DNA from: an uncultured Marinilabiliaceae bacterium
Lineage (GTDB): Bacteria > Bacteroidota > Bacteroidia > Bacteroidales > Marinilabiliaceae
Assembly (NCBI GenBank): GCA_905235955.1
Contig: CAJONN010000004.1
Location: 1 to 24,455 of the forward strand
Direction of reading: 5' to 3'
Length of the DNA stretch: 24,455 nucleotides
Part shown: one piece after another, positions 7,434-16,810 of the stretch
Numbering within the stretch: the stretch's first letter is position 1
Layout: the number at the start of each line of letters is the position of its first letter
Notes under the pieces: model-generated
Told to the model about the DNA's origin: nothing
The model's database searches: none
What the model saw: the letters and a program-made list of their open reading frames with translations, nothing else
Position numbers and translations under genes: made by a program

Positions 7434-9446
7434 TTAAATTGTCGTTATATTTTCAGTATCGTTGCTGTCGGCTGTTTTTTCGCTTTCAGTTTCAGTGGAT
7501 TCTTGTGGTTGCTGCGGTTCTTTGGGCTCGTCTTTGAGTAGTTCGTTGGGGTTTACGCCACCTTTGCGCGGACCAAATATGTGCTCCAAATCTTCGCTGA
7601 ATATCACTTCGCGTTCGAGCAGTAGTTCAGCAAGTTGCTTGTGCTTGTCGGCGTTTTCGATGAGTATGTTTTTAGCGCGCTCATATTGCTCTGCTACTAT
7701 TGCCGATACTTCTTCGTCTATTTTTTCGGCTCTATTTTCTGAGTATGGACGGTTAAACGAATAGTCGTTGCCACCCGTTGAGTCGTAATAGCTGATGTTT
7801 GGTATGCTGGTGCCAAGTCCGTAGTATGTTACCATGGCATAGGCTTGCTTGGTTACTTTTTCAAGGTCGTTGAGGGCACCTGTGCTTACTTTGCCAAATA
7901 CTACTTCTTCTGCAGCTCTGCCACCAAGTGTAGAGCACATTTCGTCGAGTAGCTGCTCTTTGGTAGTGAGTTGGCGTTCTTCTGGTAAATACCATGCTGC
8001 GCCAAGTGCTTTGCCACGTGGCACTATGGTAACTTTGAGTAGCGGATGAGCGTTGACCAAGAGCCAACTTATTGAGGCATGACCAGCTTCATGATATGCT
8101 ATGGCTTTGCGCTCATCGTCAGTTATTATTTTGTTTTTCTTCTCCAAGCCACCTACTATGCGGTCTATGGCATCGAGGAAGTCTTGTTTCTCAATGGCTT
8201 TTTTGCCTTTGCGAGCTGCGGTGAGTGCTGCTTCGTTGCAGACGTTGGCTATGTCGGCACCTGAGAAACCGGGCGTTTGTTTTGCCAAGAAGGCGCGCTC
8301 AAAGCCTTCGATGAGTTTGAGTGGGCGCAAGTGTACGTCGAATATGGCTGCACGTTCATTGAGATCGGGCAGTTCTACGTTTATCTGTCTGTCAAAACGA
8401 CCTGCACGCATTAGGGCACTGTCGAGTATGTCGGCACGGTTGGTGGCTGCCAATATTATTACGCCACTGTTTGTGCCAAAGCCGTCCATCTCTGTAAGTA
8501 GCTGGTTGAGTGTGTTTTCACGCTCTTCGTTTGATGATAGACTTCTGCCTCGTCCACGGTCGCGACCTATGGCATCTATTTCGTCGATGAAGATGATGCT
8601 TGGAGCTTTGGCTTTGGCTTTTTGAAACAAATCGCGCACTCGGCTTGCGCCTACACCTACAAACATTTCAACAAAGTCAGAACCTGACATTGAGAAGAAT
8701 GGCACGCCTGCTTCGCCTGCTACAGCTTTGGCAAGTAGTGTTTTACCTGTACCCGGAGGACCAACAAGCAATGCCCCTTTGGGTATTTTGCCACCTAACT
8801 CAGTATATTTTTCGGGATGACGCAAAAATTCTACTATTTCTACCAATTCATCTTTTGCACCTTCCAACCCGGCTACGTCTTTGAACGACACATTTACTTT
8901 TGAATCTTTATCAACGAGTTGTGCTTTCGACTTGCCTACGCTGAATATTGAGCCTCCGGCACCGCCTGCCATTCGGTTCATAAAGAAGAAGTAGATGCCA
9001 AGCATCAATATTAGTGGCCATGCAAATGATAGCACTTCGCTCCAGATGTTGTTTCGGTTTTCATAGAAGAGTGGAATGCTCCGGTGCTCGGTGGTTTCGA
9101 TGTTTTTGCGGCTCTCTTCAAAGCTGTCTATCGAAGGTATGTCAACAATGAAGTGCGGACCGCTTTTGGGTATGGCGTTTTTCTGTACAAAGAGGTCGTT
9201 GTGTTGTTCTACCGAGTCGGCTATGAGTGTTACTTCAGCTTTGAGTTCGTTGCGTATTATAACTATTTTGTCGATGCTTCTGCTGCCCAAAAGTTCTTTT
9301 TCAAACTTTGCATACGATAGTTTTTGTGGGTCGCCATCGTAGTTGAGTGTGCTTATCAGAATCAGCGAGATGACAATAAAGCCATATATCCAATAGGGGT
9401 TGAATTTAGGCGTTTTTTTGTCGTTGTTTGTTATTTGCGTAGCCAT
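7434..9446 (-). CDS. ftsH: ATP-dependent zinc metalloprotease FtsH
   Basis: FtsH is the membrane-anchored hexameric AAA+ protease that extracts and degrades membrane and short-lived soluble proteins. The start at 9446 (MATQITNN) is chosen because the longer frame would begin inside the 3' end of rsfS and adds 23 residues not typical of FtsH. This gives 670 aa. Two transmembrane segments (about 18-35 and 139-156) flank a periplasmic domain. The AAA+ module has Walker A GPPGTGKT (229-236), pore loop [10 protein letters not shown], Walker [10 protein letters not shown] (286-294) and the SRH containing MRAGRFDR. The zinc site is HEAGH (452-456), with a third ligand Asp at about 527 in [10 protein letters not shown]. 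The tail after about 620 is acidic and Gln/Glu-rich. It follows rsfS by 34 bp. Confidence 0.97.
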   Translation of the reverse strand: MATQITNNDKKTPKFNPYWIYGFIVISLILISTLNYDGDPQKLSYAKFEKELLGSRSIDKIVIIRNELKAEVTLIADSVEQHNDLFVQKNAIPKSGPHFIVDIPSIDSFEESRKNIETTEHRSIPLFYENRNNIWSEVLSFAWPLILMLGIYFFFMNRMAGGAGGSIFSVGKSKAQLVDKDSKVNVSFKDVAGLEGAKDELVEIVEFLRHPEKYTELGGKIPKGALLVGPPGTGKTLLAKAVAGEAGVPFFSMSGSDFVEMFVGVGASRVRDLFQKAKAKAPSIIFIDEIDAIGRDRGRGRSLSSNEERENTLNQLLTEMDGFGTNSGVIILAATNRADILDSALMRAGRFDRQINVELPDLNERAAIFDVHLRPLKLIEGFERAFLAKQTPGFSGADIANVCNEAALTAARKGKKAIEKQDFLDAIDRIVGGLEKKNKIITDDERKAIAYHEAGHASISWLLVNAHPLLKVTIVPRGKALGAAWYLPEERQLTTKEQLLDEMCSTLGGRAAEEVVFGKVSTGALNDLEKVTKQAYAMVTYYGLGTSIPNISYYDSTGGNDYSFNRPYSENRAEKIDEEVSAIVAEQYERAKNILIENADKHKQLAELLLEREVIFSEDLEHIFGPRKGGVNPNELLKDEPKEPQQPQESTETESEKTADSNDTENITTI

Positions 9447-9480
9447 GTGTTTTAAGTTTTCTTGCGAAAATAATAAAAAA

Positions 9481-9843
9481 TCAGTCGATGTCGGCAATGT
9501 TGGTGCGCTCAGCATCGTCCCACAATGTCTCTATTGAGTAGAAGTCGCGTGCCTCTTTTTGGAATATGTGCACCAGCACGTTGCCATAGTCCATCAGCAC
9601 CCAAAGTGCGTTTTGCCTACCTTCTATGTGGTCTGGTCGTTCGCCTATTTGCTCGCGCACTTTATCTTCTACGGCATCGGCTACTGACGATACGTGAGTG
9701 TTGCTCCGCCCTTCGCACACTACAAAGTAGTCGCATACTGATGAGTCGGTTTTGCGCAAGTCGAGTACGCTGATGTTCTTGCCTTTTATATCCTGAATGC
9801 CTTCTATTATCGAGCTGACGAGTGCATTGTCTATTTTGTTCAT
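9481..9843 (-). CDS. rsfS: Ribosome silencing factor RsfS (Iojap family)
   Basis: A 120-aa protein that binds uL14 on the 50S subunit and blocks subunit joining during starvation (known for the family). The Iojap/DUF143 core is clear: [24 protein letters not shown], a helix with [15 protein letters not shown], then the C-terminal block [21 protein letters not shown] and [11 protein letters not shown]. It starts 10 bp after the lon stop and is followed at 34 bp by ftsH, so all three are probably on one transcript. The length is typical. Confidence 0.95.
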   Translation of the reverse strand: MNKIDNALVSSIIEGIQDIKGKNISVLDLRKTDSSVCDYFVVCEGRSNTHVSSVADAVEDKVREQIGERPDHIEGRQNALWVLMDYGNVLVHIFQKEARDFYSIETLWDDAERTNIADID

Positions 9844-9853
9844 CTATATTTTG

Positions 9854-12274
9854 TTATTTTTCCAGAGCCAAATCTACCACTTCGTTTATGTTTTTGACAT
9901 AGTGGAAGGTTAGTCCTTTGATGTATATATCTTTTATTTCGTCAATGTCTTTTTGGTTGGTTTCTGACAATATTATCTCTTTTATGCCAGCACGTTTGGC
10001 AGCCAATATTTTTTCTTTTATTCCGCCTACGGGTAAAACGTTGCCACGCAATGTTATTTCGCCTGTCATGGCTATGCGTTTGCGAGCTTTGCGTTGTGTG
10101 AGGGCTGATACTACTGAGGTTACCATTGTGATGCCTGCCGACGGACCGTCTTTGGGTATTGCGCCTTCGGGTACGTGAATGTGTATGTTGGTTTCGTCGA
10201 AGTCTGTGTTGGTTATGCCAAAACGTTCAGCGTTGGCTCTGACGTATTCTACTGCCAATACTGCCGACTCTTTCATTACATCGCCCAAGCTACCTGTGAG
10301 TGTGAGTTTGCCTTTGCCTTTGCTTGCGCTTGTTTCTATAAAGAGTATTTCGCCTCCAACGGCTGTCCATGCCAAGCCTGTAACTACGCCTGCTGGCATA
10401 TCTGACTCCCATTCGTCGTGTAATACGCGCTCTTTGCCAAGTATGGTACGAATGTCGGCTTCGGTGAGTTGTTCCGGAATTTCTTCGTCGGCAGCTATGC
10501 GCAGAGCTATTTTGCGACAGATAGATGCTATGGTTTTGTCGAGCGATCTGACACCACTTTCACGTGTATATTTTTCAATGATATATGCCATTTGCTTTCG
10601 ACCTATGGCAAATGTTTTGGCTGCTATGCCGTGTGCTTCCATCTCTTTGGGCAAAAGGTGGTGCAGAGCTATCTCTATTTTTTCTTCTACTATGTAGCCT
10701 GATACATCGATGAGTTCCATACGGTCGAGCAATGGCTGCGATACGTTGCTGATGTTGTTGGCTGTGGCTATAAACATCACCTTCGAAAGGTCGTAGTCAA
10801 TGTCAAGATAGTTGTCGTGGAAGGCTATGTTTTGCTCAGGGTCAAGCACTTCGAGTAGTGCCGACTCTGGGTCGCCATGACCTGTACGCGATAGTTTGTC
10901 AACTTCGTCGAGGATGAATACTGGGTTAGATGTGCCGGCTTTTTTGATTCCTTGCATTATTCGACCCATCATTGCGCCTATGTATGTGCGTCTATGTCCG
11001 CGTATCTCGGCTTCATCGTGCAAGCCACCAAGCGATATGCGCACATATTGCCTGCCAAGTGCTTCGGCTATGCTCCTACCAAGCGATGTTTTGCCAACAC
11101 CCGGAGGACCATAGAGGCATAGTATGGGCGACTTCATATCGCCTTTGAGTTTCAGCACTGCCAAATGTTCGAGCACTCGCTCTTTTACCTTTTCCATGCC
11201 AAAATGATTCTTATCGAGCACTTTGGTGGCTTTGGCTATGTTGAATTTATCTTTTGAATATTTTTGCCATGGCAATGCCAATATTGTTTCCAAGTAGTCG
11301 AGTTGCAACGGATATTCTGGCGAACTCTGATTGATGCGAGATAGTTTGCCTATCTCTTTTTCAAATATCTCTGCTACCTCTTTTGTCCATTTTTTCTCTT
11401 TGCCTTTGGTACGCAAATCTTCAACTACAGCTTCAGTGTCGTTGCCAAGTTCGCTCTGAATGGCTTTCATCTGTTGCTGCAACACATATTCGCGTTGTTG
11501 GCGATTGACGGCATGGTTGGTTTTGTTTTGTATTTCGGTTTTGAGTTGTACAAATTGCAACTCTTCGCTCAGGTAGCGTGCCAAAGTTTTGGCTTTTTGT
11601 AGTTGCGAATTGCATTCAAGCACCTCTTGTTTTTGCTCTGGTGTGATGTTGCAGTTGCCAGCAATGTAGTTGAGGCAGTTAGCATCGGGTTCCATATTTG
11701 CTAGTGCAAACAAAACATCGGGTTGCGAATTCATCGATTCTTTGATGATGCGCACCATGATGTCTTTCAGCAAGCTACAAGCTGCCGTAAACTCTTTCTT
11801 CTCATTGTCTGGTATGGGGTCGAAGCGGAAGAGCGATGCTTTTACCTTCAGATATGGCGTGTCTGATTGTAGCTCGTCGATGCGTACGCGTTCGAGACCA
11901 TGAAGTAGTGCCGACTTCGAACCGTCGGGCAAAGTGATGGTTTTTATCACTTTAGCCAAAGTTGCAACTTGATATACATCGTTTAGCGATGGCTGCTCTA
12001 TGCTTGGGTCTTTTTGCGTTGAGACTACAAATTGTGAATGATTGGCATTTACGTCGCGCAATAGTTTGGCTGAATTGTCGCGTGAAACGATGATGGGCAT
12101 TATTGAGCCCGGAAACAAGAGTGTATTGCGCAGTGGCAACAGCGGCATTGTTTCTGGTACATCGTCAGCTTTGACTTCAAACGGGTTTTCGCCTGATACT
12201 ATTATGGGTATTGACATCATGCCTGATGCTTCGTCGTCTTTTGCTATCAGCGACATCAAATCTTTACTGCTCAT
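9854..12274 (-). CDS. lon: ATP-dependent protease Lon
   Basis: An 806-aa cytoplasmic AAA+ serine protease that degrades misfolded and regulatory proteins. An N-terminal extension of about 40 residues precedes the substrate-binding Lon N domain (MPLLPLRNTLLFPG, from 43) and a long helical region (about 225-320). Walker A is GPPGVGKTS (389-397), Walker B is ILDEVDK (454-460). The proteolytic domain carries the Ser-Lys dyad: S712 in PKDGPSAG and K755 in GGIKEKILAAK, with the same 43-residue spacing as in E. coli Lon. It lies between clpX (174-bp gap) and rsfS (10 bp). The wider upstream gap suggests a separate promoter, but I see no clear TAnnTTTG there. Confidence 0.97.
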   Translation of the reverse strand: MSSKDLMSLIAKDDEASGMMSIPIIVSGENPFEVKADDVPETMPLLPLRNTLLFPGSIMPIIVSRDNSAKLLRDVNANHSQFVVSTQKDPSIEQPSLNDVYQVATLAKVIKTITLPDGSKSALLHGLERVRIDELQSDTPYLKVKASLFRFDPIPDNEKKEFTAACSLLKDIMVRIIKESMNSQPDVLFALANMEPDANCLNYIAGNCNITPEQKQEVLECNSQLQKAKTLARYLSEELQFVQLKTEIQNKTNHAVNRQQREYVLQQQMKAIQSELGNDTEAVVEDLRTKGKEKKWTKEVAEIFEKEIGKLSRINQSSPEYPLQLDYLETILALPWQKYSKDKFNIAKATKVLDKNHFGMEKVKERVLEHLAVLKLKGDMKSPILCLYGPPGVGKTSLGRSIAEALGRQYVRISLGGLHDEAEIRGHRRTYIGAMMGRIMQGIKKAGTSNPVFILDEVDKLSRTGHGDPESALLEVLDPEQNIAFHDNYLDIDYDLSKVMFIATANNISNVSQPLLDRMELIDVSGYIVEEKIEIALHHLLPKEMEAHGIAAKTFAIGRKQMAYIIEKYTRESGVRSLDKTIASICRKIALRIAADEEIPEQLTEADIRTILGKERVLHDEWESDMPAGVVTGLAWTAVGGEILFIETSASKGKGKLTLTGSLGDVMKESAVLAVEYVRANAERFGITNTDFDETNIHIHVPEGAIPKDGPSAGITMVTSVVSALTQRKARKRIAMTGEITLRGNVLPVGGIKEKILAAKRAGIKEIILSETNQKDIDEIKDIYIKGLTFHYVKNINEVVDLALEK

Positions 12275-12448
12275 GTGTGGTATATAATCTGTAATAGGTC
12301 AATATGGCAGATGTGCAAGGCACAAAAAGCCGTTTTGAGGTAGTCAATTAGTATGCCAAAGGCTTTGAGTCGCTCTAATTATGACTTTTTGTCACGGCTT
12401 CCGCTCTTTTTCTCAGAGGAAGACTGAAAAAACTTATCACTTATAGCT
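12275..12448. other. clpX-lon spacer with weak hairpins
   Basis: This 174-bp spacer is the longest gap within the protease run. AAAGCC (12326-12331) and GGCTTT (12361-12366) form a weak stem with a 29-nt loop and a short T-run on the minus strand. Nearer clpX, TGAC and GTCA flank AAAAA. I see no convincing promoter or terminator, so it is recorded as possible lon regulation only. Confidence 0.3.
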
Positions 12449-13672
12449 CTAAACTTGCCTTAGTCTTGCAGCGCTTACGTGCGATAGGCGCTCACGTGCA
12501 TAGCTTAGGTCGATGGTGAGGCTTTTGGCTTTGCCCGATGGTGCCTCGTACATTTTGTCCATCAATATTGTTTCGCATATCGAACGTAGTCCGCGTGCAC
12601 CAACTTTAAATTCTACGGCTTTGTCTACTATGAAGTCGAGCACATCGTCGTCTATTTTGAGTTGTATGCCGTCGAGACTAAACATTTTTTCATATTGCCT
12701 AATGAGCGAATTTTTTGGTTCGGTCAGGATGCGGCGCAATGCATCGCGGTCGAGTGGGTCGAGGTGGGTGAGTATTGGCAAACGACCAATGATTTCTGGT
12801 ATTAGTCCGAACGACTTAAGGTCTTGTGGTGCAATGTATTGCAATAAGTTGTTGAAGTCTATTTGGTCTTTGTCGCGGTCAGAGTTGTAACCCACTACAC
12901 GTGAGTTGAGTCTGTTGGCTATTTTGTTTTTTATGCCGTCAAAAGCTCCACCACAGATAAATAGTATGTTTTTGGTGTCGACGGGTATCATTTTTTGGTC
13001 GGGGTGCTTACGTCCGCCTTGTGGTGGTACGTTGACTATAGAGCCTTCGAGGAGTTTGAGTAAGCCTTGCTGTACGCCTTCGCCTGATACGTCGCGTGTT
13101 ATCGATGGATTGTCGCCCTTGCGAGCTATTTTGTCTATTTCGTCGATGAATACGATGCCACGTTCAGCGGCTTTTACGTTGTAGTCGGCCACTTGCAGTA
13201 GGCGTGTCAGAATGCTCTCTATATCTTCGCCCACATAGCCGGCTTCGGTGAGTACGGTGGCATCAACTATGGTGAATGGCACTTCGATGAGGCGAGCTAT
13301 GGTGCGTGCCAATAGTGTTTTGCCGGTGCCTGTTTCGCCTACCAATATGATGTTTGATTTTTCTATCTCTACATCGTCAGTGCTTACCTGATTGAGGCGT
13401 TTGTAGTGGTTGTATACGGCTACTGAAAGAAATTTTTTAGCTTCGTCTTGCCCAATGACGTATTGGTCGAGATACTCTTTTATGGCTTGTGGTTTTACCA
13501 ATTTGAGTTTTCCAAATTTGGTATTGTCAGATGCTTTGAGCTCTTCGTCTAAAATGTCGTTGGCTTGTTTTACACATGAGTCACAAATAAATCCTGATAT
13601 GCCACCTATTAGCATTGACACTTCAGAACGTGGGCGACCACAAAACGTGCATTTATTTTCTTCTCTCTTCAT
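12449..13672 (-). CDS. clpX: ATP-dependent Clp protease ATP-binding subunit ClpX
   Basis: ClpX is the AAA+ unfoldase that delivers substrates to ClpP. The start at 13672 ([12 protein letters not shown]) is preferred over an in-frame codon 13 residues upstream because ClpX normally begins a few residues before its zinc finger. This gives 407 aa. Zinc-binding Cys are at 8, 11, 30 and 33. Walker A GETGTGKT is at 112-119, pore loop GYVGED at 145-150, Walker B FIDEIDK at 175-181. [14 protein letters not shown] and GARGLRSI are conserved C-terminal blocks. It follows clpP by about 110 bp, with an imperfect palindrome in that gap. The order tig-clpP-clpX-lon matches the classical enterobacterial arrangement. 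Confidence 0.97.
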   Translation of the reverse strand: MKREENKCTFCGRPRSEVSMLIGGISGFICDSCVKQANDILDEELKASDNTKFGKLKLVKPQAIKEYLDQYVIGQDEAKKFLSVAVYNHYKRLNQVSTDDVEIEKSNIILVGETGTGKTLLARTIARLIEVPFTIVDATVLTEAGYVGEDIESILTRLLQVADYNVKAAERGIVFIDEIDKIARKGDNPSITRDVSGEGVQQGLLKLLEGSIVNVPPQGGRKHPDQKMIPVDTKNILFICGGAFDGIKNKIANRLNSRVVGYNSDRDKDQIDFNNLLQYIAPQDLKSFGLIPEIIGRLPILTHLDPLDRDALRRILTEPKNSLIRQYEKMFSLDGIQLKIDDDVLDFIVDKAVEFKVGARGLRSICETILMDKMYEAPSGKAKSLTIDLSYARERLSHVSAARLRQV

Positions 13673-13696
13673 CAGTTTTTTCTTCAGAAAAATATC

Positions 13697-13746
13697 ATTG
13701 GCAACCCACAATTCAATATTCCTATTGCCAATCGTGAATTGCCAAT
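13697..13746. repeat. Imperfect palindrome in the clpP-clpX gap
   Basis: CAATTCA (13709-13715) pairs with TGAATTG (13735-13741) and ATTGG (13697-13701) with CCAAT (13742-13746), leaving an internal bulge on one side. TTGCCAAT occurs twice (13725-13732 and 13739-13746), so alternative pairings with ATTGGCAA (13697-13704) are possible. There is no T-run in the terminator sense for the minus strand. Its role is unknown; it could be an mRNA stability hairpin or a degenerate intergenic repeat. Confidence 0.5.
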
Positions 13747-13781
13747 TTTGTTTCTTATTTTATTGATATGTAGTGTGTTTC

Positions 13782-14462
13782 CTATTTTTTGTCTCGTTTG
13801 AGTACTTCATCAATCATGCCATATTCTTTGGCTTCTTGAGCAATCATCCAGTAGTCGCGGTCAGAGTCTTTTTCGATGCGTTCAAATGTGTTGCCCGAGT
13901 GTTCGGCTATGATGGTGTAGAGTTCTTTTTTGAGTTTTTGTATTTCGCGTGCAGTTATTTCAATGTCTGATGCCTGACCTTGTGCACCGCCCATTGGCTG
14001 ATGTATCATTACACGTGAGTGAGGCAGTGCTGAGCGTTTGCCTTTGGCACCGGCTACAAGCAATACTGATGCCATTGAGGCTGCTAAGCCTGTGCAGATG
14101 GTAGCTACGTCAGACGAGATGTATTGCATGGTGTCATAGATGCCTAAGCCTGCATATACGCTACCGCCCGGTGAGTTGAGGTATATTGATATGTCTTTTG
14201 ACGAGTCGGCCGATTCCAAGTATAGCAATTGGGCTTGTACAATGTTTGCTACGGTGTCGTCTATTTCGCAACCAAGAAATATTATTCTGTCCATCATCAA
14301 GCGCGAGAATACGTCCATGCTGGCTACGTTGAGTTGGCGCTCTTCTATGATGGTAGGGTTGATGTAGCTGCTCACTATTTGCGAAGCATAAGAGTCGAAT
14401 GTGTTGCCACTTATTCCCTGATGCTTAACGGCATATTTTCTAAAATCGTTCTGACTTATCAT
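13782..14462 (-). CDS. clpP: ATP-dependent Clp protease proteolytic subunit ClpP
   Basis: ClpP is the barrel-shaped serine peptidase partner of ClpX. The start at 14462 ([10 protein letters not shown]) is preferred over a codon 16 residues upstream that would read through the leader. This gives 226 aa, slightly longer than E. coli ClpP because of an N-terminal extension, as in other Bacteroidetes. The catalytic Ser is S129 in TGLAASMAS, His is H154 in MIHQPMGG, and Asp is probably D199 in [21 protein letters not shown] (97-105) and the handle helix region are intact. It follows tig after a 131-bp gap holding a strong hairpin, so clpP may have its own promoter or be attenuated from tig. Confidence 0.97.
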   Translation of the reverse strand: MISQNDFRKYAVKHQGISGNTFDSYASQIVSSYINPTIIEERQLNVASMDVFSRLMMDRIIFLGCEIDDTVANIVQAQLLYLESADSSKDISIYLNSPGGSVYAGLGIYDTMQYISSDVATICTGLAASMASVLLVAGAKGKRSALPHSRVMIHQPMGGAQGQASDIEITAREIQKLKKELYTIIAEHSGNTFERIEKDSDRDYWMIAQEAKEYGMIDEVLKRDKK

Positions 14463-14529
14463 AGTGTTTCTTTGTTTTTGGTGGGGGGGCTGTTGGATGT
14501 AAAAAAACAACCTTATATATTCACAAAAG

Positions 14530-14558
14530 TCCTGTTGGGCATTATTAGCCCAACAGGA
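14530..14558 (-). terminator. Strong hairpin between tig and clpP
   Basis: TCCTGTTGGGC (14530-14540) and GCCCAACAGGA (14548-14558) form a perfect 11-bp stem with a 7-nt loop, ATTATTA. On the minus strand the stem is followed only by CTTTTGTG, a weak U-tract. It may therefore be a leaky terminator that sets the tig:clpP ratio rather than a full stop. Confidence 0.72.
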
Positions 14559-14593
14559 TTGTTGTTTTTGTCTATTTGTAACAGTGCAATAGC

Positions 14594-15940
14594 TTAGTCT
14601 TCAGCATATATTTTTGCTATATCGTCGCGCTTGATAGACTCGTTGTGGAGTTTTGCTTTCTCTTTGATGAAAGATACTATCTTGTTCGACACTGCATTTG
14701 TTACTATGCTGTGTTCCTGATTTTTATCTTGGAGCTGTTTTACAGCGTATTCCTCTATCAAGTTTGCAGGTATGTTGTTGATGTTGAAGCCATACTGCAA
14801 AAACTGTATTTTGGTAGCCTTCTTAGCAAATGCCAAAATGTCGTCATTGTTAACTTTGATTTCGTTCTTTTCGGCAATGCTTCTGCTTATTTCTGTCCAA
14901 CTGAAGTCGTCGATGATTTTAGGGAATTCTTTCTCTATTTCCTCATCGGTGATAGGTCTCTTGTTTTCAATAGCGTTTTGTTTAACCCAACGCTTTACAA
15001 ATTTTTCTGGCACTTTCAAACCAACAGCCTTTATGAGCTCTTTACGTGTAGTAAAGGTAAAGATATCTTCTTCTATCAACTTGTTGTATTCTACAAGCGA
15101 CTCACGAGCCTTAGCTTTGAATTCGTCAACTGTTTTGACGGTATCTTTGCCAAATACTTGGTCGAAAGTAGTTTGGTTGAGTTCAGCCTCTTTGTATTCA
15201 GTTATCTCGCTAATGGTGAAAGTGTAGTCGCCTTTTACATTGGCAGCTTCCTCTTTGCTGATAGAGAGAATGTATGATATTTCGGTTTCGTTTGGATAGG
15301 CTTTTTTGATGTCAAATGCTACAACGTCGCCAACTTTCTTGCCAATGAATTTTGCCTTTTCAGCTTCGTCTTTGATTACTGTTGTTGATATTACAGCATT
15401 TTCGTTGCTAAATGCACCTTCTTGTTTTATGCTACCTTTTATCATTGACTTTTCGCCAATGGTTTCTACTTTTTCGTTGGTGCCCAAGTGTGCTATGAGG
15501 TTCTTTATTTGTGCCTCTACATCTTCGTCGGTTACCTCTATGGTGTAGTTTGGTATCGAAATTTTTTCGAGGTCGACGTTTATTTCTGGTAGCAGACCTA
15601 CTTCAAACTTGAAGGTGATGTCGTTTACCTCTTTGTCGAAGTCGATAGGTTCCTGACCTTCAGCAGGCAGTGGCTGAAGAGCTATATTGAGTTTGTTGTC
15701 TTCTATATATTTGCTAAGGGTTTCGCCAATGAGGTTGTTTACTTCATCAGCCAAAACTGCTTTGCCAAACTGTCTTTTTATGAGTGCTATAGGTGCTTTG
15801 CCGGGGCGGAAACCGGGTACGTTGGCATGTTTGGCATATTTTTTTAGTGCGGCTTCCTCTCTTTCAGCATAGTCAGCCTTTTCTATCTTCAGAGTGATGA
15901 TGGCTGTGAGCTCATCAACGTTTTCTCTTGAAATATTCAT
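14594..15940 (-). CDS. tig: Trigger factor, ribosome-associated chaperone
   Basis: Trigger factor binds near the ribosome exit tunnel through uL23 and shields nascent chains. The 448-aa protein begins [24 protein letters not shown]. The ribosome-binding signature is recognisable as [25 protein letters not shown] (about 35-59), where GFRPGKAP is the family hallmark. The central PPIase-like domain is divergent, as usual in Bacteroidetes, followed by a long helical C-terminal domain ending in [12 protein letters not shown]. It is the first gene of the proteostasis run and lies downstream of tRNA-Leu and its terminator. I found no clear promoter in the roughly 60 bp ahead of it. Confidence 0.92.
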   Translation of the reverse strand: MNISRENVDELTAIITLKIEKADYAEREEAALKKYAKHANVPGFRPGKAPIALIKRQFGKAVLADEVNNLIGETLSKYIEDNKLNIALQPLPAEGQEPIDFDKEVNDITFKFEVGLLPEINVDLEKISIPNYTIEVTDEDVEAQIKNLIAHLGTNEKVETIGEKSMIKGSIKQEGAFSNENAVISTTVIKDEAEKAKFIGKKVGDVVAFDIKKAYPNETEISYILSISKEEAANVKGDYTFTISEITEYKEAELNQTTFDQVFGKDTVKTVDEFKAKARESLVEYNKLIEEDIFTFTTRKELIKAVGLKVPEKFVKRWVKQNAIENKRPITDEEIEKEFPKIIDDFSWTEISRSIAEKNEIKVNNDDILAFAKKATKIQFLQYGFNINNIPANLIEEYAVKQLQDKNQEHSIVTNAVSNKIVSFIKEKAKLHNESIKRDDIAKIYAED

Positions 15941-15999
15941 CTTCGTTATAATGGTTTATGTTATTTTTGTTTTTTCTATAACTAAAAAAGGTGAATAAA

Positions 16000-16033
16000 A
16001 ACGACCGCAAATGCATTGTGCATAGCGGTCGTT
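16000..16033 (-). terminator. Terminator of tRNA-Leu
   Basis: AACGACCGC (16000-16008) pairs with GCGGTCGTT (16025-16033), with an inner ATGCA/TGCAT stem. On the minus strand the U-tract reads GTTTTTATT. It starts 10 nt after the tRNA 3' end and isolates the tRNA from tig. Confidence 0.88.
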
Positions 16034-16042
16034 ATCTTTTTG

Positions 16043-16124
16043 TGCGGATGACGGGACTCGAACCCACACGCCTCGCGGCATCAGATCCTAAGTCTGACGC
16101 GGCTACCAATTACGCCACATCCGC
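16043..16124 (-). tRNA. tRNA-Leu (anticodon UAG)
   Basis: An 82-nt class II tRNA. The acceptor stem GCGGATG pairs with CATCCGC, with discriminator A at 16043. The anticodon stem TCAGA/TCTGA encloses loop CTTAGGA, giving anticodon UAG (reads CUA/CUN). A long variable arm (TGCCGCGAGGCGTG region) and T-loop TTCGAGT support leucine identity. No CCA is encoded. It has its own consensus promoter and terminator. Confidence 0.95.
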
Positions 16125-16143
16125 AGCTCCTTTTTCAGCGGTG

Positions 16144-16176
16144 CAAAGATAATTCATTTATTTGGTTAGAAGCAAA
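16144..16176 (-). promoter_or_regulatory. Promoter of tRNA-Leu
   Basis: On the minus strand TTTG (16173-16176) is followed after 21 nt by TATCTTTG (16144-16151), matching the Bacteroidetes -33/-7 consensus. The start site would fall near 16137, about 13 nt before the mature tRNA 5' end. Confidence 0.75.
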
Positions 16177-16209
16177 TTTTTTAGTCTTTTTTTACACACC
16201 ACCACAACA

Positions 16210-16776
16210 TCAGTGCAATAACCAATTTTTCAGTATCTGTGCGCCATCAGGTGTAAGCACTGATTCGGGGTGGAATTGTATGCCATGTATATCGTACTCT
16301 TTGTGGCGCAAAGCCATTATTTGTCCTTCGTTGCTGGTGGCGGTTACCTCTATGCATTGTGGCAAATTGTTGTTGCTCACTACCCATGAGTGGTATCTGC
16401 CTACATTTATTTGTGTAGGTAGTTCGGCAAATATGTAGTCGGTAGCTACAATGTTGACAGGTGTTTGTACTCCATGAAATACATCGCTAAGGTTTTGTAG
16501 TTTGCCACCAAAATATTCGCCTATTGCCTGATGACCCAAGCATACGCCCAATATGGGTTTCTGACCAGCGTATGTTGCTATCACTTGCAGTAGCAATCCG
16601 GCTTCTGAAGGTATGCCCGGCCCCGGCGAGAGCACTATTTTGTCAAACTCTTCGAGCTGTGAGAGCTCAAATTGGTCGTTGCGATACACTGTTACTTGTG
16701 CACCAAGTTCTTTGAGTAGGTGCGATAGGTTGTAGGTAAACGAATCGTAATTATCTATGATGACTATATTTTTCAT
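16210..16776 (-). CDS. trpG: Anthranilate synthase component II (glutamine amidotransferase)
   Basis: This 188-aa class I glutamine amidotransferase releases ammonia from glutamine for TrpE. The oxyanion loop is SPGPGIPSEAG (50-60), the nucleophile is C79 in GVCLGHQAIGEYFGG, and the His-Glu pair is H169 and E171 in GIQFHPESVL. IDNYDSFTYNL at the N-terminus is typical of TrpG/PabA. The start lies 34 bp after trpE, so the pair is translated from one mRNA. TrpG versus PabA cannot be separated from this subunit alone. The partner TrpE and the Trp-rich leader upstream decide for tryptophan synthesis, though it may also serve folate synthesis as in amphibolic TrpG proteins. No other trp gene follows; a tRNA-Leu promoter is next. 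Confidence 0.93.
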   Translation of the reverse strand: MKNIVIIDNYDSFTYNLSHLLKELGAQVTVYRNDQFELSQLEEFDKIVLSPGPGIPSEAGLLLQVIATYAGQKPILGVCLGHQAIGEYFGGKLQNLSDVFHGVQTPVNIVATDYIFAELPTQINVGRYHSWVVSNNNLPQCIEVTATSNEGQIMALRHKEYDIHGIQFHPESVLTPDGAQILKNWLLH

Positions 16777-16810
16777 TTTCTGTCAAAAAAAAATCTTTGG
16801 GTTGTGTTTT

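Noticed and set aside
8101..8625. 174-codon plus-strand ORF opposite ftsH
   Set aside because: Ser/Ala-rich shadow of the conserved AAA+ coding region; the same applies to 10179-10697 opposite lon and 17573-18040 opposite trpE.
12326..12366. Terminator after clpX
   Set aside because: Only a 6-bp stem with a 29-nt loop; too weak to call a terminator.
14645..15277. 210-codon plus-strand ORF opposite tig
   Set aside because: It lies wholly antisense to a clear trigger factor gene, is Phe/Val/Tyr-rich as expected for the reverse complement of that gene, and shows no family motif.
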